Positions 21,994-29,098 of a stretch of 34,790 nucleotides of DNA are shown in pieces. How positions within the stretch are numbered: position 1 is the stretch's first letter; each line of letters starts with the position of its first letter. A model generated the notes under the pieces. That model was not told the origin of the DNA. It was given only the letters and a program-made list of their open reading frames with translations, and ran no database searches. The position numbers were made by a program, and so were the translations under genes. This DNA comes from a virus, in the IMG/VR virus record IMGVR_UViG_3300005618_000040, positions 1 through 34,790 of that record; one strand, given 5' to 3'.

Positions 21994-22377
21994 ATGCCGA
22001 AATACCTCGTTTTCGATCGAGCGGGCGACGCGCAATATCACGTCTCGCCGCATAAGGCGCGCCGCATGGTCGCTGGCGGTCAAGCCGAAATTATGCACGG
22101 CAACGCATTGCGGTTGCTCGGGCCGACCCAGGAACAAGAGCATCCGTGCCGTACGCACACTTCGCGCGGGGGTTTAATGGCGGCGATCGGTCGAAGCCAA
22201 CTCTACACGACCGCGAAGCGTGGCCGGCCGGCGACGACTGAGCATAAGAAAATTTTTCCGGAGGATCGGCCGGCGTACGTCGCCGCGGTGCTCGATCATT
22301 TGGTGGAAGTCCCGCGGGGGTTGTTCGTGTTTTCGCTCGCGCATGAGTGGCGGTCACCGGATCATCGGCGTTCGTGA
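21994..22377 (+). CDS. Small protein with an IscB-type PLMP-like N-terminus
   Basis: This 127-residue protein starts YLVFDRAGDAQYHVSPHKAR, then RMVAGGQAEIMHGNALRLL. This matches the layout of the PLMP domain at the start of IscB/IsrB: a V-x-D strand, a Pro, an AR-rich helix, a G-x-A turn, then a strand ending in I/L-R-L. The PLMP tetrad itself is not conserved. Residues 60-127 (KRGRPATTEHKKIFPEDRPAYVAAVLDHLVEVPRGLFVFSLAHEW) are unlike RuvC or HNH, so no nuclease is present. In IscB the PLMP domain contacts the omegaRNA; here an omegaRNA-like RNA lies directly upstream. GGAG lies 8 bases before the ATG. An internal ATG at 22177 after GGGGG could give a 66-residue second product. Function unknown. 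Confidence 0.6.
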   Translation: MPKYLVFDRAGDAQYHVSPHKARRMVAGGQAEIMHGNALRLLGPTQEQEHPCRTHTSRGGLMAAIGRSQLYTTAKRGRPATTEHKKIFPEDRPAYVAAVLDHLVEVPRGLFVFSLAHEWRSPDHRRS

Positions 22378-22430
22378 CGGCGAAAAGGGCGCGGTGCAGT
22401 GGACGGCCGGCGCGAAGGGATAACGAACGT

Positions 22431-22619
22431 ATGACGGTCGGCGATCTGAAAAAGGCCATCGCGAGCCTTGACAATTGGCTCGAAATTGAAATAATCGTTG
22501 CCGATGAAGACGCGGACGGCGACGAAGTGGAACGTAGTTTCAATCTCGAAACCGTCACGCGACGAATGGACCCAGATACGGCGCGAGAATACGCGCGCTT
22601 TGAATGCGGCGATGCGTGA
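22431..22619 (+). CDS. Small acidic MTVGDLK-type protein
   Basis: This 62-residue protein starts MTVGDLKKAIASLDNWLEIEIIVADEDADGD, a pattern common in small phage proteins of unknown function. It reads as one helix followed by a beta hairpin, with an acidic loop. AAGGGA lies 11 bases before the chosen ATG. Upstream in-frame starts would lack this pattern. It overlaps the terminase start by 8 bases. Confidence 0.7.
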   Translation: MTVGDLKKAIASLDNWLEIEIIVADEDADGDEVERSFNLETVTRRMDPDTAREYARFECGDA

Positions 22620-23928
22620 TGCACAGGTCAAGCCGATCAATTTTACGCGGTTGCCGGATAACGTCACGGCCGAGGAAGTGCGCGCCACGGTCGCCTGTTT
22701 CACCGACGATCAGTTGCGCGATTTGCTGTATTGTTGGGAGCTCTGGAGTCGGAGCGAACAGGAATGGCCGGCCGGCGATTGGCATACATGGCTTATCATG
22801 GCCGGCCGCGGATTCGGGAAGACTAGGACCGGCGCCGAAACCGTGCGGCAAGTCATCAACCGGGCGCCGAATCAACGCATCGCGCTTGTGGGGCCGATCG
22901 CGAGCGATTGCCGGGATGTGATGGTCGAAGGGGAAAGCGGGTTGCTCAACGTGTTTCCGCCGAATCAACGGCCGGTCTATGAGCCGTCGAAACGCCGCGT
23001 CACGTTCCATAACGGATCGCGGGCGATGCTCTATACGGCCGAGGAACCGGCGCGGCTCCGCGGGCCGCAGCACCATTTTGCGTGGTGCGATGAGCTCGCA
23101 TCGTACCCGGATTTGAAAGAGCTCTGGAGTAACCTGCAGTTCGGCCTTCGACTGGGCGACGATCCGCGGGCGCTCGTGACGACGACGCCGCGGCCGTTGC
23201 CGTTCCTGGTTGAATTGCTCGCCGACGTGGGTACAGTGGTCACGCGCGGTTCGACGTTCGACAACCGGGCGAATCTGCCGGCGAGTCAGCTTGAGAATTA
23301 CCGGCGCCTGTACGGCGGTACGCGCATCGGCCGGCAGGAGCTCGGCGGCGAACTGCTCGGCGAAACGGAGGGCGCCTTGTGGACGCGCGAGACGATCGAG
23401 AAGTCGCGCATCAAGCGGGCGCCGGCCGAGCTCGCCCGCGTGGTAGTCGCGATTGATCCGGCGACAACGAGCGGGGAAGATTCCGACGATACCGGGATAT
23501 GCGCGTTCGGAATCGACGCGGCCGGCGACGGCTACGTACTCGCCGACGACACTTGCCACCTACCACCGGCGCAATGGGCGCGGCGCTCGGTCGATACGTT
23601 CGACCGTTGGGGCGGCGATCGGATTATCGGGGAAGCCAACAACGGCGGCGATATGGTGGAGCTCACGGTACGGACGGAGCGGCGCAATGTGCCGTATGAG
23701 AAAGTCCACGCGAGCCGCGGCAAGGTGGCGAGGGCCGAGCCGGTGGCGGCGCTCTACGAACAGGGCCGGATTCATCATTGCGGCGCCTTCGCCGGCCTGG
23801 AGGATGAAATGGCGAACTTTGTACCGGGCAAGCTCGCGAAGTCGCCGAACCGGGTTGACGCGCTCGTGTGGGCCGCGAGCTATTTGATGCTCAAGCCGCA
23901 ACGGGTCGGCCGGTCGTTGAGTCTATGA
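22612..23928 (+). CDS. terL: Terminase large subunit
   Basis: This 438-residue protein is the DNA packaging motor and headful or end-making nuclease. The ATPase has Walker A AGRGFGKT (residues 64-71) and Walker B HFAWCDE (Asp160, Glu161), then a VTTTPRP coupling motif. The nuclease domain has the RNase H-like acidic residues: Asp282 in VVAIDPA, Glu341 in IIGEANNGGD and Asp416 in RVDALVWA. The start at 22612 was chosen for its overlap with the upstream gene. An upstream in-frame ATG at 22498 would lie wholly within that gene. No neighbouring small subunit is recognisable. Confidence 0.93.
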   Translation: MRDAQVKPINFTRLPDNVTAEEVRATVACFTDDQLRDLLYCWELWSRSEQEWPAGDWHTWLIMAGRGFGKTRTGAETVRQVINRAPNQRIALVGPIASDCRDVMVEGESGLLNVFPPNQRPVYEPSKRRVTFHNGSRAMLYTAEEPARLRGPQHHFAWCDELASYPDLKELWSNLQFGLRLGDDPRALVTTTPRPLPFLVELLADVGTVVTRGSTFDNRANLPASQLENYRRLYGGTRIGRQELGGELLGETEGALWTRETIEKSRIKRAPAELARVVVAIDPATTSGEDSDDTGICAFGIDAAGDGYVLADDTCHLPPAQWARRSVDTFDRWGGDRIIGEANNGGDMVELTVRTERRNVPYEKVHASRGKVARAEPVAALYEQGRIHHCGAFAGLEDEMANFVPGKLAKSPNRVDALVWAASYLMLKPQRVGRSLSL

Positions 23929-24155
23929 ACTGGGTTGAGTTCGCGATGGCGCGGCACTACGCGCAACTGCTCGCGGAGTCGGAAGCGCGCGACTTGACGG
24001 AAACGGAAACCGGGCGCCTGGAAGTGCTCGCCGAGCGCGTCGAAGCGTACGAAGCGCGCGAGATGCGCGGCGTCTGGAACCGGCCGGCCGCGGAGACTAC
24101 GAAAGTAGTTGTAGACGACTCGCGAAGGGAACCGCGGGCCGGCCGGCGACTATGA
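23925..24155 (+). CDS. Small helical protein coupled to the terminase
   Basis: This 76-residue protein begins within the terminase stop (ATGA). Residues 1-48 (WVEFAMARHYAQLLAESEARDLTETETGRLEVLAERVEAYEAREMRG) form a charged helix, likely a coiled coil. The last 20 residues are Arg-rich and overlap a leader-like sequence. No family is known. Confidence 0.65.
   Translation: MNWVEFAMARHYAQLLAESEARDLTETETGRLEVLAERVEAYEAREMRGVWNRPAAETTKVVVDDSRREPRAGRRL
24113..24133 (+). promoter_or_regulatory. Decayed copy of the early leader
   Basis: GTAGACGAC followed shortly by GCGAAGGGAA matches the two ends of the early cassette leader with the central hairpin deleted. No promoter boxes of the cassette type precede it. 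It may be a relic or chance. Confidence 0.3.
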
Positions 24156-24259
24156 GTTTAACAGTTCGCCGTACGTCACCGGCGACGGGCGCGGGCGGAA
24201 GGAATGAGCTCTCGGGGGAGGGCCGAACTTTTCGCCCGCTCGAATATCGGGGGTGCCTG

Positions 24260-24394
24260 ATGATAACGCTTCGATTGCTCTTGCTCGTGCTCGCGTTTAT
24301 TTCGTTCGCGATCGCCGCTTTCGGCGTGCCGTCGCGCGTCAATCTGATTGCGGTTGGGCTCGCGCTTTGGGTGTTGACGTTGCTCATTGCGTGA
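24260..24394 (+). CDS. Mini membrane protein with two membrane segments
   Basis: This 44-residue protein has hydrophobic residues at about 5-18 and 28-43, joined by FGVPSRVNLI. GGGGG lies 9 bases before the ATG. The stop overlaps the next start (GTGA). Two-pass mini-proteins of this look are common in phages near packaging genes. A holin role would fit size and topology, but no endolysin is recognisable to support it. Confidence 0.65.
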   Translation: MITLRLLLLVLAFISFAIAAFGVPSRVNLIAVGLALWVLTLLIA

Positions 24395-24633
24395 AGTGCT
24401 TCCGGGTGTTTCTCGTGATCGCGTTAGCCGTCGATGAGCCGCGGCCGGTTCCGAACGATCCGCGGGATCATCGCGCGGCGTGGTGCCAGAACTTGACAAA
24501 CGAGTACCAGTTCAATTGCTACTGCGTCGGCATGAATGAGAACGATGCGTGCCACGAGCCGCGGCCGGAAACGGCGATCTGCACAACATCGTGCAAGAAC
24601 AAATGCCGGTGCAAAAAGCGGTGCGCGACGTAA
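24391..24633 (+). CDS. Cysteine-rich small protein, possibly exported
   Basis: This 80-residue protein starts with GTG overlapping the previous stop. The first 15 residues are hydrophobic (KCFRVFLVIALAV), a short signal-like or anchor segment. The rest has about ten Cys, densest at the end (CTTSCKNKCRCKKRCAT), a pattern of disulfide-rich secreted peptides or of multi-metal binding. No family is known. The stop overlaps the next ATG (TAATG). Confidence 0.55.
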   Translation: MKCFRVFLVIALAVDEPRPVPNDPRDHRAAWCQNLTNEYQFNCYCVGMNENDACHEPRPETAICTTSCKNKCRCKKRCAT

Positions 24634-24791
24634 TGGAGCCGGCGCGCGATGTACGGCCGATCCGCGAGCGGTGGGGGCCGCGGATGCGGCGCCGGATGCG
24701 GGCGAGCCGGTGGCGGCTCGTGCGCGGTCTGGCGACGTTGTGGGACGATCTGCGATCGGTGTTCGGGCGAGCGGGCGAGCGGGCGGAATGA
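24633..24791 (+). CDS. Arginine-rich mini-protein
   Basis: This 52-residue protein is very basic (IRERWGPRMRRRMRASRWRLVRGL), with an amphipathic end (ATLWDDLRSVFG). It is coupled to the previous gene. It could bind nucleic acid or membranes; no family is known. Its TGA stop opens a TGAGCGGG repeat that recurs at 24948. Confidence 0.5.
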   Translation: MEPARDVRPIRERWGPRMRRRMRASRWRLVRGLATLWDDLRSVFGRAGERAE

Positions 24792-24806
24792 GCGGGCGGG
24801 CGGAAG

Positions 24807-24950
24807 TTGGCGAAGGCGGATGTACGAAAGAAGCTCGCGGCGCTCGACGCGCAGAACCTTGCCGCGGCGCGCATCATTGCGGCGAATCCGCGGCGTTACT
24901 CGGGAGTGCTTCAGGAATGGGCGCGGTTGATCTTGGGAAAGCGGAAGTGA
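24807..24950 (+). CDS. Mini-protein from a TTG start
   Basis: This 47-residue frame starts LAKADVRKKLAALDAQNLAAARIIAANPRRYS..., then GVLQEWARLIL. The pattern (two helices, an NLxAAxxIAxxPxRY middle, an EWAxxIL end) is one I recognise from small phage and bacterial proteins of unknown function. No ATG is present in frame; TTG at 24807 after GGAAG is the best start. It lies between two direct copies of a TGAGCGGGCGGGCGG repeat. Its TGA is the first part of the hairpin at 24948. Confidence 0.55.
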   Translation: MAKADVRKKLAALDAQNLAAARIIAANPRRYSGVLQEWARLILGKRK

Positions 24951-24990
24951 GCGGGCGGGCGGGCGGAAGTTCCGCCGTCTCGCTCGCTCA
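24948..24990. terminator. Hairpin between convergent operons
   Basis: GGCGGAA/TTCCGCC around one base forms the core (24962-24976), flanked by TGAGCG and CGCTCA. ATTCGATTTT follows on the forward strand. It separates the forward packaging genes from the reversed genes starting downstream. From 24991 to 25101 I see no gene. Confidence 0.55.
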
Positions 24991-25101
24991 TTCGATTTTC
25001 GGGACCGGAGCGGGCAACGGGTTGCGGCCGTCGCAATGGTTCGTTGCTGATGGTGCAGCAGTGTTGAAGACTACCGACTCCGGTTCCGGAAGCTCACGCG
25101 C

Positions 25102-25515
25102 TCAATCGTCGCCGGCGTCGCGTCGGCGCATTTCTTCCGCGAGCGCGTCAAACTTCGCGCGCTCGGCCGCGGCGAGCTCGGCCGCGATCTCCGCGCCTTC
25201 GTACTGGGCGCGGCACACGAGGCATAGGTATTGCCACCGGGTATCGTCAAGGCTCGTAACGTTCAAGAGCTCGCAGGCGCATCGCGGGCACACGAACACG
25301 GCGCCATCGGCAATCCGGTACGTGTTGACGGCGCCCGCGGCGATCGCGGGTTGTGATACGGCGCCGTCTGCTATGCGGTTGACGATGACGGAGCCGGCCG
25401 GGAGTGGTAGGTCCGCGTGGAATACATGGCAATTCCCGCAATACCGCTCGCGAACGTCGTTCGGATTATGCGAAACCATTCCGCACTTGGGGCACACGAT
25501 GTACGGTTGCTGCAT
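25102..25515 (-). CDS. Double zinc-ribbon protein
   Basis: This 137-residue protein starts QPYIVCPKCGMVSHNPND and continues VRERYCGNCHVFH, a zinc ribbon found in many small bacterial and phage proteins. A second set, CPRC (about 73-76) and CLVC (about 95-98), makes another ribbon, and an acidic helix ends it. Between the ribbons lies IADGAVSQPAIAAGAVNTYRIADGAV (written here in parts: IADGAVSQPAIAAG, AVNTYRIADGAV), which closely resembles the fibre rod repeats at 6742-7398. It is the second gene of a two-gene reversed operon. Confidence 0.7.
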   Translation of the reverse strand: MQQPYIVCPKCGMVSHNPNDVRERYCGNCHVFHADLPLPAGSVIVNRIADGAVSQPAIAAGAVNTYRIADGAVFVCPRCACELLNVTSLDDTRWQYLCLVCRAQYEGAEIAAELAAAERAKFDALAEEMRRRDAGDD

Positions 25516-25518
25516 TCG

Positions 25519-26019
25519 TCAATTCTCACACGCCGATTGGAACCGCGGGAAGTCGCGGGCCGCGGCGCGTACGACTTCGTTCAACGCCTGCAGGAGCTCG
25601 GGGGCGCCGGCGAACGTGACGACTAGCCGGCCGGCCGTGAGCTCGATATTCGCGGGCAGGTCGGCGAAGGCTTCCGAGCGGGCGGGCGGAACGGCGATCG
25701 AGCGGGCGGCAATCTCGCGGCCGGCTTCCGCCAGGTGCGCGCCGACGCGCTCAACGCGGCGTACCTCGTACTGGAAGTCATCGGTACGGGCGAGCTTGCG
25801 TACCCATGTGAGGGCTTGCCGGCGAAAGACGATTTGCGTAGCGCGCGGGCCGGCGCCGGCGCGAACCGGGCCGATGCGCCGTAAGATCCGGCCGGCTTCC
25901 GACTGCGAAACGCCGAATATGTATTCGATCGCGACGCGATCAAGCAGGGGGTCTGTGATCGCCGATAAGGTGTGTTCGATCGTAGCGAAGTTGCGGAACC
26001 AATGGGGTTTAGCAGGCAT
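25519..26019 (-). CDS. Helix-turn-helix protein (PHWFR type)
   Basis: This 166-residue protein starts MPAKPHWFRNFATIEHTLSA and has DRVAIEYIFGVSQSEAGRILRRIG (about residues 27-50), a helix-turn-helix. This layout (PHWF/Y start, VDRxxxExLFGVSxxxAxxLxxxxG) is one I recall from uncharacterised proteins of Acidobacteria and other soil bacteria. GGAG lies before the ATG. Reversed orientation and divergence from the portal operon suggest a regulator with its own promoter. A GTTAAC pair upstream could be its operator. Confidence 0.7.
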   Translation of the reverse strand: MPAKPHWFRNFATIEHTLSAITDPLLDRVAIEYIFGVSQSEAGRILRRIGPVRAGAGPRATQIVFRRQALTWVRKLARTDDFQYEVRRVERVGAHLAEAGREIAARSIAVPPARSEAFADLPANIELTAGRLVVTFAGAPELLQALNEVVRAAARDFPRFQSACEN

Positions 26020-26056
26020 TTGGAAAGCTCCGTTGCTTTAATGCGTTCCGGTAAAC

Positions 26057-26071
26057 GTTAACCAAGTTAAC
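26057..26071. promoter_or_regulatory. Operator-like GTTAAC pair
   Basis: GTTAAC-CAA-GTTAAC, a symmetric AT-rich element in a GC-rich genome, lies 38 bases upstream of the reversed helix-turn-helix gene and between it and the portal operon. It could be a self-regulation site. Confidence 0.45.
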
Positions 26072-26152
26072 ATATGGTCCCTTATCAGAAGCGGGAAACG
26101 GCCGCGGCGGTTTTCCTCGATATGCCGGTCTGTGTTGCCAGCCGGCAGGAAT

Positions 26153-26189
26153 GGGCGGGAAGAAGCGGAACTTCCGCATCTTCCCGCTC
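26153..26189. repeat. Palindrome upstream of the portal gene
   Basis: GCGGGAAGAAGCGGAA (26155-26170) pairs with 26172-26187 except for one A-A mismatch. It shares the core of the palindromes at 1 and 19479. Here no forward gene lies upstream, so simple termination does not explain it. GCTC repeats and a GGGGG ribosome site follow. Confidence 0.6.
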
Positions 26190-26216
26190 GCTCGCTCGCT
26201 CGGGGGTGTGGATGCT

Positions 26217-27563
26217 ATGCCGGTAATTGACAAGGTGTTATCCCGTATGGGGCTCGCGCGCAAGGCGGGCGAGGTTCCGATTATCAACGACGGCGATCGG
26301 AACCTACCGACAATCCGCGTGGTCCGCGGGCAAGGGCTCGCCGAGCCGGTGTGGACCGGCAAGGGCTACGATGCGATGGCGGTTGCCGGCTACGGGCTCA
26401 ATAGCGACGTGTACGCCTGTATCTCGCTGATTGCGTCGGCCGCGAAACAGGTCAAATGGTACGACGGCGGCGCGACGGCGAAGGCGCTCACGGCGCCGGC
26501 CGAGCGCGCCATGATGCTCCGCAAGGCGAGCGTGATTCAGGACGTGTACAGCGGCGAGGACGATAAGGCGGCGCGGGCGATCAAGGCCAACTCGAATCCG
26601 CGCGAGTCGATCGCCTTGCTTGCGCGGGCGGGCGGCGCCGCGTTCATTGACGAATGGGTTTCGTATATCCTGCTCGCCGGCAATGACTATATCGAAATCC
26701 AGCGGGCGACGGAGGGCGGCAAGCCGGTCAACCTGTTTCTGCAACGGCCGGATATGGTGAAAGCGGTCATGAAAGACCCGTCACAGGTCACGCAGATGAC
26801 GGAGAGCGAATTGGTCGCCAGTTGGACCGTCAACGTGTACGGCGTGCCGCGGCCGGTGCCGACGGCGAACCTAGTGCATAGCAAGCTGTTCAATCCGGTC
26901 GGCTATGTCTACGGGCTTCCGCCGCTCGCCGCGGCAATGCTTCGCGTGGACGCGGAGAACGAAGGCATCGCGCTCATGAAACGGATGCTGCAGCGCGGCT
27001 ACTCGCCGGGTTGGATCGAGGCGGCGAAAGATTCGATTTGGGAGGACACGCAAGTTAACCAACTGAAAGAGCGGATCGGGCAATCGAAGTCGCGCGGCGA
27101 GGAACTGTTCCTAGAAAACGCCGTATGGCATCAAATGGGATTTACGCCGGTCGATTCGGGCGTAACCGATCAGCAGATTTTGAGTAAGCGCGATATCGCG
27201 AGCGTGTTTCATGTGCCGTCGCAGTTGATCGGCGACACAACGGCGCAAACGTACTCCAACTATCAGGAAGCGCGGCGCTCGCTCTACATGGAAGCCGTTA
27301 TTCCGCTCTTGACGCAGTTCCGCGACGACTGGAACCGGACGATCGGCGCCGCGCTCGGGTCGCCGCTCGAATTCGATAAAGATAGTTGGGAAGCGATCAC
27401 GGCCGCGCGCCAGGAGGCAACCGACCGGGTTGTCAAATTGTTTACGAGCGGCTTGATTACGCAGGATGAAGGGCGCGAGGATCTGGAGTACGAGCCGGCC
27501 GCGCCGGGTGACGTGTTCTATGCGCCGGCAAACTTGATGCCGCTCGATAAGGCGGGCGAATGA
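26217..27563 (+). CDS. Portal protein (HK97 type)
   Basis: This 448-residue protein forms the dodecameric ring through which DNA enters and leaves the head. Family features are VYACISLIASAAKQVKWY (about residues 65-82), DEWVSYILLAGNDYIEIQR, KLFNPVGYVYGLPPL, RDIASVFHVPSQLIGD (about 322-337) with YSNYQEARRSLYMEAVIPLL, and a C-terminal EGREDLEYEP. The start at 26217 is preceded by GGGGG; GTG at 26208 is also possible. An ATG at 26151 would read through the palindrome and is unlikely. Its stop overlaps the next start (ATGA). Confidence 0.93.
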   Translation: MPVIDKVLSRMGLARKAGEVPIINDGDRNLPTIRVVRGQGLAEPVWTGKGYDAMAVAGYGLNSDVYACISLIASAAKQVKWYDGGATAKALTAPAERAMMLRKASVIQDVYSGEDDKAARAIKANSNPRESIALLARAGGAAFIDEWVSYILLAGNDYIEIQRATEGGKPVNLFLQRPDMVKAVMKDPSQVTQMTESELVASWTVNVYGVPRPVPTANLVHSKLFNPVGYVYGLPPLAAAMLRVDAENEGIALMKRMLQRGYSPGWIEAAKDSIWEDTQVNQLKERIGQSKSRGEELFLENAVWHQMGFTPVDSGVTDQQILSKRDIASVFHVPSQLIGDTTAQTYSNYQEARRSLYMEAVIPLLTQFRDDWNRTIGAALGSPLEFDKDSWEAITAARQEATDRVVKLFTSGLITQDEGREDLEYEPAAPGDVFYAPANLMPLDKAGE

Positions 27564-27856
27564 TTTTCAAAAGTAATCAGCGGGTCAAGATCAGCGGCAA
27601 CGCCGGCGCGGTTATCGGCCGGATCGAGGAATTGCGGCGCGTCTCGGAAGTGCCGGAAGCCGCGGCCGGCGACATATTCGGAATTGTGGTGCCGCGCGAG
27701 CGGTTGCGGCAACTCGGCGCCGAGTATGTGGCGTCGATCAGCTACAGCGTTTCGCCGGGAAATCAAATCCTGTTTTCCGCGGTCGAAATCGGCGGCGAGT
27801 GGTTCGATTTGATGGGGCAAAAGCTCGAAATCGAAATCGTGGGGGTGTGCTCATGA
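27560..27856 (+). CDS. Small beta-rich hypothetical protein
   Basis: This 98-residue protein has a KOW-like opening (NQRVKISGNAGAVIGRIEEL) and further strands (GDIFGIVVPRERL, SPGNQILFSAVEIGGEWFDLMGQKLEIEIVGV). It is coupled to the portal gene and the next gene by ATGA overlaps. A small structural or scaffold helper is possible; no family is known. Confidence 0.65.
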   Translation: MIFKSNQRVKISGNAGAVIGRIEELRRVSEVPEAAAGDIFGIVVPRERLRQLGAEYVASISYSVSPGNQILFSAVEIGGEWFDLMGQKLEIEIVGVCS

Positions 27857-28029
27857 AGCCGCGCCTGCAGACGATGAACGCGAAGTATGACGGCTACTGC
27901 TCCGAATGCCGGCGCACGATCGCGCGCAACACGCCGGCCGTGTACGACTGGCATCTGAAGCGGATGATGTGTACGGAGTGCGCGAAGGTGGCGCCGGTGC
28001 GCGAGGGCGCGCTATTCGATCAGCCGTGA
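27853..28029 (+). CDS. Small zinc-finger protein
   Basis: This 58-residue protein has CSEC (residues 17-20) and CTEC (about 40-43) around RTIARNTPAVYDWHLKRMM, one four-Cys zinc site. It starts within the previous stop (ATGA) and ends within the next start (GTGA). Its role in the head operon is unknown. Confidence 0.65.
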   Translation: MKPRLQTMNAKYDGYCSECRRTIARNTPAVYDWHLKRMMCTECAKVAPVREGALFDQP

Positions 28030-28802
28030 TCCTGCTCGACGGCGAGAAAAGCACGCGGATGTATCGCAAGTTTGACGACTATCTCGCGACGGCCGGCAAG
28101 AGCGCAACGCGGGGCGCGAAATCGCGGCTCGTGGTCGAAGCGCGTAAGGCGGCGATCGCCTACCGCGACGGCTCGGGCGAAGCCGGGGCGCTCGCCGAAG
28201 TGAGCGATGCAAAATGGACCGACTATCTCGACGCCGTTTGGCGGGCCGTGGTGCCGCACGCCGGCAAGCTCACGGTGGAAATGCTCGGCGGCGAAGCCGA
28301 CGCGGGCGCCTTCGACCGGATCGCGCGGCTGTACGTCGATCGCAACGCGGCCGGCCGCGGCGCCGGCATTGCGAACACGTCGCGCAACGCGATCGCCGGG
28401 TGGATTGCCGAGGGCCTGGAAGAATTCGAGACGAATTCGGAGATTGCGCGGCGCATAATCGCCGAGTCGGAAAAAGCGGCCGAGTGGCGCTCGGCGACGA
28501 TCGGGCTAACCGAGTCGCACGCGGCCGGCTATCTCGGCGCCTGGAGCGGGGCACTGCAGACGCTCCGCGGTTGGGTGAAGATTTGGGCGGCGCCGCGGGC
28601 GCGCGGCATCACATGCGATCAGCACAAGAGCGCGCATGGACAGCGGCGCGGGCTCCGCGAGGCGTTTCACGTCGCGAACGACTACGAAATCTCGGTCGAT
28701 CCGACGCGCGACGAAATGGCGTATCCGGGGGACGGCGAGCGCGGCGCGCGGGCGTCGAACGTGATCAATTGCCGGTGCGATATGGAGTTACGCCGGCCGT
28801 GA
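28026..28802 (+). CDS. MuF-like minor head protein
   Basis: This 258-residue protein ends with the signature of phage Mu gpF/SPP1 gp7 proteins: HVANDYEISVDPTRDEMAYPGDGERGARASNVINCRCDMELRRP (given here as HVANDYEISVDPTRDEM and SNVINCRCDMEL), with the conserved NCRC. The N-terminal part is helical (KFDDYLATAGKSA..., TDYLDAVWRAVVPHAG, DRIARLYVDRNAAG). Such proteins are packed in the head and may leave with the DNA. The GTG at 28026 overlapping the previous stop was chosen; the upstream extension overlaps the zinc-finger gene. Confidence 0.8.
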   Translation: MILLDGEKSTRMYRKFDDYLATAGKSATRGAKSRLVVEARKAAIAYRDGSGEAGALAEVSDAKWTDYLDAVWRAVVPHAGKLTVEMLGGEADAGAFDRIARLYVDRNAAGRGAGIANTSRNAIAGWIAEGLEEFETNSEIARRIIAESEKAAEWRSATIGLTESHAAGYLGAWSGALQTLRGWVKIWAAPRARGITCDQHKSAHGQRRGLREAFHVANDYEISVDPTRDEMAYPGDGERGARASNVINCRCDMELRRP

Positions 28803-28818
28803 AAGGGTGGGAGGTTCT

Positions 28819-29097
28819 ATGAGTCAGCAGATTGAGAATTACGATGCGGCCGTCGCACAGAGCGAGCTCGCAATGGTGCAGGACTACTACAAAAACCAAC
28901 CGCCGTTTAAAGGGGCGCCGGCGTATATCCCGCTCGTGCCGATCAGCGACGACGGTACGCCGCTCGTGACGGCCGAGGAATGCGTGTTCAAATACTGCGA
29001 GCTCACGTTTCCGGGCGGCGCGACGTTGCTCTGTATCGTGACGCCTTGGGCGGCGAGCAACGGGCCGGGGGCGCACTACACCGTAACGGAGGATTGA
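28819..29097 (+). CDS. Small hypothetical protein in the head operon
   Basis: This 92-residue protein starts MSQQIENYDAAVAQSELAMVQDYYKNQ, then APAYIPLVPISDDGTPLVTAEECVFKYCELTFPGGATLLCIVTP. The second half looks beta-rich with three Cys. GGGAGG precedes the chosen ATG. A head decoration or completion role is possible by position only. Confidence 0.65.
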   Translation: MSQQIENYDAAVAQSELAMVQDYYKNQPPFKGAPAYIPLVPISDDGTPLVTAEECVFKYCELTFPGGATLLCIVTPWAASNGPGAHYTVTED

Positions 29098-29098
29098 G

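Noticed and set aside
24536-26041. A 501-codon forward open frame across the reversed zinc-ribbon and helix-turn-helix genes
   Set aside because: The two reversed proteins have clear motifs and ribosome signals; the forward frame is low-complexity and only shares an open frame by GC bias.
26151-26216. Longer portal start at 26151
   Set aside because: The extra residues are just the translated palindrome and there is no ribosome site before it.
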